Shown one piece after another: positions 15,140 to 20,816 of a DNA stretch of 20,816 bases. Each line of letters begins with the position of its first letter. Position 1 is the stretch's first letter. This DNA is from Bacteriovoracaceae bacterium UBA4096 (GTDB lineage: Bacteria; Bdellovibrionota; Bacteriovoracia; Bacteriovoracales; Bacteriovoracaceae), in NCBI GenBank assembly GCA_002381945.1, contig DFXY01000020.1:44729-65544 (forward strand), written 5' to 3'. The notes under the pieces were generated by a model. That model was not told where the DNA came from, did no database searches, and worked only from the letters and a program-made list of their open reading frames with translations. The position numbers and the translations under genes were made by a program.

Positions 15140-16567
15140 ATGGAAGTATCTGCTAAAACCAAAATCGTCTTTGATCCACTCTATGGCTTTATTCACTTAA
15201 CTAATCTGGAATGGGAGATTATCCATACTCCTTTTTATCAGCGTCTACGGTGGATCAAGCAATTGGGTTTCACTTTTTACACATTCCCTGGTGCCGAACA
15301 TTCCCGTTACGGTCACTCCATTGGAGTGATGTTTAATGCTCATAAAATTCTTCAAAGATTAGGTAAAGGTGTTCCTGAAGCCGATCTATTTGATGATACC
15401 GTTCAGTCACCTGAAAAGGCCTTTCATCAAAGTATTCGCCTGGCCGCTTTGCTGCATGATTTGGGAACTTTTATGTTCTCGCATACAACGGAGATGGCCT
15501 ATATCCGTTACGGTGAAACAACCAATGAAAAGAATGGTAAAGGTCATCCGGATGATCACGAACACTTGGGTTCTTACATCATTAAAAATACCGATTTTCC
15601 GAGAGGGATCACTTATATCCTTAAGCAGTATCGTCTTGATCCGCAGAAAATCTCTAATCTGGTTAAAGGTATTGATCCCAATATTCTCGCCAATCAAATC
15701 CTACACTCTGAAGTGGATTGCGATCGCATGGATTATCTTTTAAGAGATGCTCATTATTCTGGTATCAGGTATGGAACATACGATAGGGATTATCTGCTTC
15801 ATCATTTCCGTGTGGCAGAAGTCAATGGTCATGAGGTTGTAGCGATCAACCATAATGCTCTTCATGCAGTAGAGGATTTTTTGATGGCGCGATTTGCCTG
15901 GTACTCACAGGTGATTCGTTCTGCCCGAGGAGCACGCTTCGATGCCATTGCGGAAGAACTTACTTTTCATATGCTTGAGAAAGGGAAGATTTACTCTTAT
16001 TCCCAGTTAATGGATATGATCGCCAATGATCCTGATCAATTCTATACTTTTAATGATCAATATTTCATGCAGCAGGTCCATCTCAATTACACCAATGGAA
16101 CCTTTGATAAGAATCCTAGAATCAAAGACCTCGCTTACAGTCTTCTCTTTGGCAAGGCCCCTCGTACTGTTAAATGTGAAGAATTTAAACAACGGATACT
16201 GAGCCAGGATGAAGATCAGGTCTATGATAAAATAGTAAAAAAAGCTGAAACTAAAATTGAAGAGATTAAAGACATATTGAAGAAAAAGGGCAGTGAGAAA
16301 GATTGGATCGTTGAAGATCTGCCTAAGAAAAATATTATTTTTGTGAAGTCTCGCAAAAAGCTCGTTAAATCCAAAACAGGGGAAAACCTTTTACTGGAAA
16401 GAGATCCGGTAAAAATTCTCATGGATAATGGAGATGTCCGGCTCTTAGGAGATGTTGAGAATTCAATTATTTCTGATCTTCAAACGAAATTCAATTTTGT
16501 TCCAAACGTATACTGTTCGGATTCAGCTTATGAATTATTGAAGAGAGAAGGCATTATCACTATTTGA
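15140..16567 (+). CDS. HD-domain phosphohydrolase (dNTPase/SAMHD1-like superfamily)
   Basis: A 475-residue cytosolic metal-dependent phosphohydrolase of the group that includes deoxynucleoside triphosphate triphosphohydrolases and SAMHD1. It starts with the family opening KIVFDPLYGFIHL (8-20). Expected metal ligands are H59 in EHSRYGHSIGV, H106 and D107 in LAALLHDLGTFMFSH, and D195 in SEVDCDRMDYLLRD (190-203). A lysine-rich helical region (about 345-385) precedes a C-terminal domain. The start has no clear Shine-Dalgarno and follows a terminator by 11 bases, so its own transcription start is not obvious. It ends one base from a convergent gene. The physiological substrate is unknown; nucleotide hydrolysis is the family's common role. 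Confidence 0.92.
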   Translation: MEVSAKTKIVFDPLYGFIHLTNLEWEIIHTPFYQRLRWIKQLGFTFYTFPGAEHSRYGHSIGVMFNAHKILQRLGKGVPEADLFDDTVQSPEKAFHQSIRLAALLHDLGTFMFSHTTEMAYIRYGETTNEKNGKGHPDDHEHLGSYIIKNTDFPRGITYILKQYRLDPQKISNLVKGIDPNILANQILHSEVDCDRMDYLLRDAHYSGIRYGTYDRDYLLHHFRVAEVNGHEVVAINHNALHAVEDFLMARFAWYSQVIRSARGARFDAIAEELTFHMLEKGKIYSYSQLMDMIANDPDQFYTFNDQYFMQQVHLNYTNGTFDKNPRIKDLAYSLLFGKAPRTVKCEEFKQRILSQDEDQVYDKIVKKAETKIEEIKDILKKKGSEKDWIVEDLPKKNIIFVKSRKKLVKSKTGENLLLERDPVKILMDNGDVRLLGDVENSIISDLQTKFNFVPNVYCSDSAYELLKREGIITI

Positions 16568-16568
16568 A

Positions 16569-17918
16569 TTAGTGACTTTTCATCATCGCCATTTCAAAAA
16601 TGTTTTCAATGTTGCCTTTTATTATTTGTGCAGAATCTTGAAATTCTAAGGCATTTTGACCAATATTCATCTTCTGCTGGACCAGTTCATTAATTGAGCG
16701 TCGGAGCAAATTTAAAAAAGCTTCCATTTCTTGAAGATAAACATTGAAAGAGCTCTTGATTTCATCTTTTCTTGCGGATTCAATAGCTCCAGTTTGCTTA
16801 ATGATTTCCAGAGCACGCACTAGTTTTTTTACTTCTAACAACTGATCCTCAATAACTACCATCTCAGTTTTTAGCTTCGAAAGTTCTGATTCAAGTTTTG
16901 CAATAGTTGAATTAAATAGGGAAATGAAAACATGTTTATTTGCGAGCATCCCTTCAAAGGCATTATCTGTCGTTTCCAGATTATGGATAGATTCCTTCAC
17001 GAAGAAATCGACCATGATCATCTGAGTCTTAAGGGCCGTAATATTTAATGAGCCATGTTTAATAATGCCCGACAAGTTATCAGAAAAATTGGCAAAAGTT
17101 GTAATCTGATTCTCAATCTGTCCCGCTAGTCGTGAAAATTCCTCGGATATCACTGAAAGAGTTGCAGCACTCTCACCGAATTTAACTGCCAGAATGTTCA
17201 TATTAACAGAAAGGAATTTGAGCTTATGAAATTCCGTTTTAAGAGTGGAGAGGACTTCACTGAAAGATTTACTACCTTCTTCAAAGGTACTGATGTTGTC
17301 AAAGCTTTGGTTAAGCTGCTTTGTCATCCGTTTTGTAATTTCCGTGATTCGGCTAATCGCAGGGTCACGGTTAATAACTGTACTGTCCTTATGTGCCAGA
17401 TGATTTTCCCGGGCCTTGAGTTCAGTGATAGCTGCAGTAACCATGAAATCCTGATAGTTATCGAATCCCTTATCTTTAAGCATTTTCAATAGCAGTTTTT
17501 CACCTTCTTCCATAGAAGAAGCTTTTTCTTTTTTTAGGACCTCAGCATAAACTTCTTCCACCACAGAAAAAATTTCACTGGAAGGCTTGAAACGTATTGA
17601 GAGGTATCCATCATCAACAGGAAAGGCGAAAGCAAATACCCAATAATAACGACCGTCGGCGCTTAAATTTTTCACATAGGCCGCAATGGGGGAGTCTGTT
17701 TTCAAAACATCCCAAAAAAGCTTGAAGACACTTCTGGGCATGTCTGGATGACGAATGATATTATGAGGAGCTTTGATCATCGTCTTTTCCGGATATCCAC
17801 TGATTCTCATGAAGACCGTATTTCCATACAGAATGATACCTTTAGTATCTGTCGTAGAAAAAAAAAGTTCTTCAAATTCAAATGGTACTGATTCATTTCT
17901 CAAGGTAGGTTTTTTCAT
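16569..17918 (-). CDS. Soluble PAS protein with degenerate chemoreceptor-like tail
   Basis: A 449-residue cytosolic protein with no membrane segment. Residues 12-125 form an Aer-like PAS domain with the typical ISGYPEKTMIKAPHNIIRHPDMP (40-61; the last part is characteristic of redox/FAD aerotaxis-type PAS) and NLSADGRYYWVFAFAFPV (84-101). A linker and long helices follow. Two stretches resemble the chemoreceptor signalling hairpin but diverge from it: LSVNMNILAVKFGESAATLSVISEEFSRLA (236-265) and TGAIESARKDEIKSSFNVYLQEME (376-399). The first matches 'N-x-x-A-x-x-x-GE...VI-x-EE-x-x-LA'. It may interact with chemotaxis proteins or have lost that role. No Shine-Dalgarno is seen before the ATG; a 197-base gap separates it from the divergent ftsE. 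Confidence 0.88.
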   Translation of the reverse strand: MKKPTLRNESVPFEFEELFFSTTDTKGIILYGNTVFMRISGYPEKTMIKAPHNIIRHPDMPRSVFKLFWDVLKTDSPIAAYVKNLSADGRYYWVFAFAFPVDDGYLSIRFKPSSEIFSVVEEVYAEVLKKEKASSMEEGEKLLLKMLKDKGFDNYQDFMVTAAITELKARENHLAHKDSTVINRDPAISRITEITKRMTKQLNQSFDNISTFEEGSKSFSEVLSTLKTEFHKLKFLSVNMNILAVKFGESAATLSVISEEFSRLAGQIENQITTFANFSDNLSGIIKHGSLNITALKTQMIMVDFFVKESIHNLETTDNAFEGMLANKHVFISLFNSTIAKLESELSKLKTEMVVIEDQLLEVKKLVRALEIIKQTGAIESARKDEIKSSFNVYLQEMEAFLNLLRRSINELVQQKMNIGQNALEFQDSAQIIKGNIENIFEMAMMKSH

Positions 17919-18023
17919 AGAGAAAATATTAATGGCATGTGTCGTTTAAATATATGAGAAAAATCAAAAAAAAAAGGATTCTGTTGCTGACTAGGATCGT
18001 CGGTCTTTGCTTTGACCTTAAAC

Positions 18024-18053
18024 TTTACTTTCCCGACTAAAAATCGGTACAAT
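18024..18053 (+). promoter_or_regulatory. Probable promoter of the ftsE-ftsX-envC unit
   Basis: TACAAT (18048-18053) is a five-of-six -10, with TTTACT (18024-18029) 18 bases upstream. A better -35 hexamer, TTGACC (18012-18017), has no -10 at normal spacing. The spacer contains a short inverted repeat CCGA/TCGG (18033-18046). The leader from about 18060 to 18115 would contain a possible short leader ORF start at 18079. Confidence 0.5.
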
Positions 18054-18078
18054 GTTTGCATAACGTTAAAGAGGTTCC

Positions 18079-18171
18079 ATGAGGGGACTTCTAAAGTATC
18101 AGGCAGGTTTCACGGATGTTAACCGGTCGTCTTCCACAACAAGGGCGAACTCAACAGAAGGGTTCAACTAA
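18079..18171 (+). CDS. Possible 30-codon leader ORF overlapping the ftsE start
   Basis: ATG at 18079 with GAGG at 18071-18074 opens a frame of 30 codons (MRGLLKYQAGFTDVN...) ending TAA at 18169-18171, in a different frame from ftsE and overlapping its first 18 codons. It could be a translated regulatory leader or chance. There is no similarity to judge it by. Confidence 0.25.
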   Translation: MRGLLKYQAGFTDVNRSSSTTRANSTEGFN

Positions 18172-18829
18172 TCAGAATTATTTATTTCACCTTGATAATT
18201 TATCAGTGGAATACGGTTCTATTAAGGCCCTCAAGTCGGTTCAACTCACTATTTATCCAGGCGAAATTTTATTTGTCACAGGACCTTCTGGGGCCGGAAA
18301 GACCTCACTTCTCAGCGTTTTGGGAGGTCATTTAGCGCCCACTGGTGGTAAAGCGATTCTGCCACAAGAGAGAAATTCAAAACATTTCGTTTCGACTGTT
18401 TTCCAGGATTTACGTCTTTTGCAGAAGAAATCATGTGAAGACAATCTTTGGCTTGCCTATGATGCCAGTATCTATAATTCAAAAAATGAATTTCATCGGG
18501 AAATGGAAGATCTGGCCCGTTTATTACACATCCAGGATCATTTAAATCGGAAAATTGAAGACTGCAATGGTGGTCTGAAGCAGAAGGTGGCAATGATCCG
18601 CGCTCTTCTGTGTAAACCAACAGCGCTTCTGGCCGATGAGCCAACCAGTTCACTGGATAAAGAAAATTCCTATCGCTTATTTGAGGTTTTAAATCACTTC
18701 AATCATAAAAAAGGTCTGACTCTGGTGTGGGCCACTCATAACAAGGAACTTATTAAACAGTTTCCTGGAAAGATTGCTCACCTCGATGCCGGACGATTAG
18801 TTTATTCGGGACATGCATGTTTTATTTAA
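18116..18829 (+). CDS. ftsE: FtsE, ATPase of the FtsEX cell-division complex
   Basis: ABC-type ATPase which, with FtsX, drives activation of peptidoglycan amidases at the septum through EnvC. Walker A is GPSGAGKTS (56-64), the Q-loop Q97 lies in VFQDLRLL, characteristic of FtsE, Walker B is ALLADEPTSSLD (170-181) and the H-loop H208 is in WATHNKE. The ABC signature is unusual: CNGGLKQKVAM (150-160) instead of LSGGEQQRVAI. A 22-residue polar N-terminal extension (MLTGRLPQQGRTQQKGSTNQ...) precedes the usual start; no other ATG, GTG or TTG is available closer to the domain, and AGGCAGG lies eight bases before the ATG. Its last 13 bases overlap ftsX. Total 237 residues against 222 in E. coli. Confidence 0.92.
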   Translation: MLTGRLPQQGRTQQKGSTNQNYLFHLDNLSVEYGSIKALKSVQLTIYPGEILFVTGPSGAGKTSLLSVLGGHLAPTGGKAILPQERNSKHFVSTVFQDLRLLQKKSCEDNLWLAYDASIYNSKNEFHREMEDLARLLHIQDHLNRKIEDCNGGLKQKVAMIRALLCKPTALLADEPTSSLDKENSYRLFEVLNHFNHKKGLTLVWATHNKELIKQFPGKIAHLDAGRLVYSGHACFI

Positions 18830-19617
18830 AAGAATTTTTCAAATCGATTGGTGAATCTCCAATCCGAGGAATGAGTTTTCTCTTTTTTTCTTGTTTGCTG
18901 GCAATGGGACTTACCCATCGTCCATGGATTGCCTCAACCATTGAAAAAGTTTCACCGGAGAAGATGGTAAACCCTTATTTCGTGGCCGTGATCGATGGGT
19001 CAGTGGATGCAGCTAAAATCAAAAATGTTCTTTTAAAGTTACCCGGTGTTGTAAATATTGATGATAAAGAATCAGATCGTAGCCGCTCAAAACTCAATGC
19101 ATTGGTGGGCCAGTTAGGTTCTGATTATACGCTTGATGCCAATCTTTTGAATTTTAAATCACTTCGGATTGTGATGAGTCCTTCACTTTCTATGGAGAGT
19201 TTAGATTTTGTCCGAAATCAAGTGGTGAAAATGGGCGGGAAAGATCATGTCTCCGCCACCGATGTAAAGTTTCCTGAAGTGACCGGTGTTATGAAGGCCC
19301 ATCCTTTTTATCATTACCTCGCACGGGCCGGAGATTGGGGAGTGGTGGGAATCATCGCTTTTATGTGGATGATTTCTTACTGGCTTTGTTATGATGTTTT
19401 TCGTTCGCGCTCATACATTATAGAGAAATTTCAGCGCAAAAAGCTGGTCGCTGCAAAAAGTATTGCGACCGGACTGTCAGTTGTCTTTGTTCTTTTCGCT
19501 GCCATCGGTATTTGGAATGGAACCCTGAAATTTTTTGATTCAATAATACTGCTAATGATTTTTTCAGTGTTCTGGACTTTCTCAATGCAAGACTGGAGAT
19601 GGAAACCGACATTATGA
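18817..19617 (+). CDS. ftsX: FtsX, membrane subunit of the FtsEX complex (divergent)
   Basis: A 266-residue integral inner-membrane protein. Membrane segments are at about 18-34, 174-191, 215-232 and 240-256, with a large periplasmic loop (about 35-170) between the first two: the four-helix layout of FtsX. The loop includes the recognisable FtsX ECD pattern AKIKNVLLKLPGVVNIDD (66-83) and a SLDFVRNQVVKMGG helix. Little of the cytoplasmic motif of E. coli FtsX is preserved, and I identify it mainly from topology and position between ftsE and the envC-like gene. The ATG lies 13 bases before the end of ftsE; the stop overlaps the next ATG (ATGA). Confidence 0.87.
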   Translation: MFYLKEFFKSIGESPIRGMSFLFFSCLLAMGLTHRPWIASTIEKVSPEKMVNPYFVAVIDGSVDAAKIKNVLLKLPGVVNIDDKESDRSRSKLNALVGQLGSDYTLDANLLNFKSLRIVMSPSLSMESLDFVRNQVVKMGGKDHVSATDVKFPEVTGVMKAHPFYHYLARAGDWGVVGIIAFMWMISYWLCYDVFRSRSYIIEKFQRKKLVAAKSIATGLSVVFVLFAAIGIWNGTLKFFDSIILLMIFSVFWTFSMQDWRWKPTL

Positions 19618-20621
19618 AACTGTTTCTTACACTGGCCCTTTTAATTTCCTTTGGAACTCACGCGGCAATTAAACGACCCGGGGACGAGCTGGCACGTTAT
19701 CGTAGTGAAGTTATGGAAATGGGTGCTCGTTTGCATACCCTTGAAAAAGAAATCAATACTAAGAACAACCTTTATCTCTCAAGCCTTGAGCAGATCAAGC
19801 AGTTTGAATCTGATGTTAAACTCTACCGAGATGAACTTAAAAAGAAACATAAAGAAGTTTCTAATGCTCAATTGGAAAATAAACGAATTCTTCAAAGTTA
19901 TCTCCTGGAAAGTGAAAATGACACAACTGAGCCCTGGCAGAGGAAAGTTCATCTGCAGCTTCTTAAGCAGGCCCAGGAGAAATTAAAAACGAAAGAAGCC
20001 GAATTGGTAAATTTTGAAAGCAAAGTTAATGAATTCGATGAGAAGTTACTAGCCTTAAGAACTAATGAAGAAGAGCTTGAGCAAGTGATCAAGGAACTTG
20101 AAGTTCGGAAAAAAACTGCCATGGAAACTTATCTGGCAAAAGTGGATAAAAAACAAAAAATCGAAAAGATTGTTCAATCTCAAAAGCTAAAGAAAAGAAT
20201 TGAAGTAGTTAAAAAGGAATTAAGCCGGGCACCAATCGTTGCAACTAAGCCTGATCGATTTTTTGCCCGACCAGTGGATGATTTTGTTAGCTATACGGCA
20301 AGTCCTAAAGGTGTCACCTTTAAGTATCAAGCTGCTCAACCAGTAAAGGCAGTGGGTGGAGGAAAGATTGTTTTTGCAGGAGATCTTTCAGCATATGGGC
20401 AAGTTGTTCTCATAGATCATGGTTCAGAAATCAGAACGGTCCTACTTGGAAAAATGAATATCAGAGTTAAGAAGAATGATTTAGTCAAAAATGGGGATAT
20501 CCTTGCTTATACTCTTTCAGATTCCAAAGAAGCTCAAAACCTTTACTTCGAAGTACGCAAGAAAAACACGGCCCAAAACACTATTTTGTGGTTAGACCCG
20601 AATGGAGTGAGTAAAATCTAA
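19614..20621 (+). CDS. envC: EnvC-like murein hydrolase activator (LytM domain, non-catalytic)
   Basis: Periplasmic protein that activates septal amidases under FtsEX control. From the ATG at 19614, overlapping the ftsX stop in an ATGA, it is 335 residues with a signal peptide (MKLFLTLALLISFGTHA, cut near 17-18); the earlier in-frame ATG at 19599 would add five residues before it. A long coiled coil follows (about 24-205), then a LytM/M23-like domain (about 213-330: VKAVGGGKIVFAGDLSAYGQ at 244-263, VLIDHG 265-270, IRVKKNDLVKNGDILAYT 283-300, LYFEVRKK 310-317). The zinc-binding histidines of active M23 enzymes are missing (the HLHFE position is NLYFE), as in EnvC, so it should activate rather than cut. 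Position after ftsX supports the assignment. Confidence 0.92.
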   Translation: MKLFLTLALLISFGTHAAIKRPGDELARYRSEVMEMGARLHTLEKEINTKNNLYLSSLEQIKQFESDVKLYRDELKKKHKEVSNAQLENKRILQSYLLESENDTTEPWQRKVHLQLLKQAQEKLKTKEAELVNFESKVNEFDEKLLALRTNEEELEQVIKELEVRKKTAMETYLAKVDKKQKIEKIVQSQKLKKRIEVVKKELSRAPIVATKPDRFFARPVDDFVSYTASPKGVTFKYQAAQPVKAVGGGKIVFAGDLSAYGQVVLIDHGSEIRTVLLGKMNIRVKKNDLVKNGDILAYTLSDSKEAQNLYFEVRKKNTAQNTILWLDPNGVSKI

Positions 20622-20649
20622 GACGATCATTCAAGTCTTAGGAGTACTC

Positions 20650-20816
20650 ATGTCTCGTCTTGCATCCATGGCATTGCTTTCCTTTTTAATCTTTTCTCCT
20701 GCTCAAGCCAGAGAAGAGAAAAAAGCACCTCCCAAAATTACACAAAATCGTTCTCGCTTTGAACAACTGGAACTATTCAATAAAGTCCTTCACTTGGTTG
20801 AGACTCAGTATTACCG
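20650..20816 (+). CDS. C-terminal processing peptidase (S41), N-terminal fragment
   Basis: First 55 residues only, cut by the window edge. The start has AGGAG six bases upstream of the ATG at 20650. A signal peptide MSRLASMALLSFLIFSPAQA is followed by a basic linker and the segment FEQLELFNKVLHLVETQYY, which resembles the conserved entry helix of CtpA/Prc proteases ('LFxxVLxxVxxxYV'). Such proteases cut periplasmic substrates at the C-terminus and often follow envC in gene order. The catalytic domain is outside the window, so this is a probable rather than certain call. Confidence 0.75.
   Translation, partial: MSRLASMALLSFLIFSPAQAREEKKAPPKITQNRSRFEQLELFNKVLHLVETQYY

Noticed and set aside
15369..15743. 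124-codon plus-strand frame inside the HD phosphohydrolase gene
   Set aside because: Frame-shifted shadow of a gene with clear HD motifs; no ribosome site.
17226..17492. 88-codon plus-strand frame antisense to the PAS protein
   Set aside because: Shadow of a well-supported gene; no initiation signals or similarity.
17957..17977. A-rich run between the PAS gene and ftsE as a terminator U-tract
   Set aside because: No hairpin precedes it on either strand and both flanking genes point away from it.
18012..18017. TTGACC as the -35 of the ftsE promoter
   Set aside because: Good hexamer but no -10 at 16-18 bases; TACAAT is 30 bases away.
1..20816. Defence island, CRISPR, insertion sequence, tRNA or rRNA
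   Set aside because: I saw no direct-repeat array, transposase motif, cloverleaf or rRNA-like stretch; all long frames are accounted for by the listed genes.

Overview
The window looks like a chromosomal, mostly housekeeping segment from a moderately AT-rich Gram-negative bacterium. It reads best as a member of Bdellovibrionota, probably near Bacteriovorax/Peredibacter. That placement rests on divergent Tol, FtsEX and LapB homologues and on many lineage-specific envelope proteins; it is an inference, because no rRNA or species marker is present. I see no mobile element, CRISPR array, rRNA or tRNA.

Layout. 1-398 (-): start of an acyl-CoA dehydrogenase, with a good sigma70-type promoter. 513-2614 (+): a two-gene unit, an uncharacterised 570-residue protein with faint glycosidase-like features plus a small partner. 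2708-3826 (+): rlmN. 3780-4037 (-): a small exported Lys/Glu-rich protein whose 3' end overlaps rlmN. 4252-5601 (+): an exported phospholipase D family protein carrying an EF-hand-like loop. 5670-13185 (+): nine genes with gaps of at most 11 bp or overlaps, namely sppA, lapB, an exported SH3-like protein, an exported protein resembling an M48 peptidase without its HExxH, a polytopic membrane protein, and tolQ-tolR-tolA-like-tolB. 13326-14813 (+): a GAF/AAA+/Fis regulator that looks like a sigma54 activator but lacks the GAFTGA loop. 14867-15085 (+): a 72-residue protein with its own promoter and a strong terminator. 15140-16567 (+): HD-domain phosphohydrolase. 16569-17918 (-): soluble PAS protein with a chemoreceptor-like coiled-coil tail. 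18116-20816 (+): ftsE, ftsX, an envC-like gene and the start of a ctpA-like protease.

The theme is the cell envelope. LapB (control of LPS synthesis and assembly), Tol (outer-membrane constriction), FtsEX-EnvC (control of septal peptidoglycan hydrolysis), a periplasmic C-terminal processing protease and SppA would work together in growth and division of the envelope. The least explained parts are the three genes between lapB and tolQ, the GAFTGA-less regulator with its small neighbour, and the glycosidase-like gene pair. I did not find a clearly new defence or mobile system.
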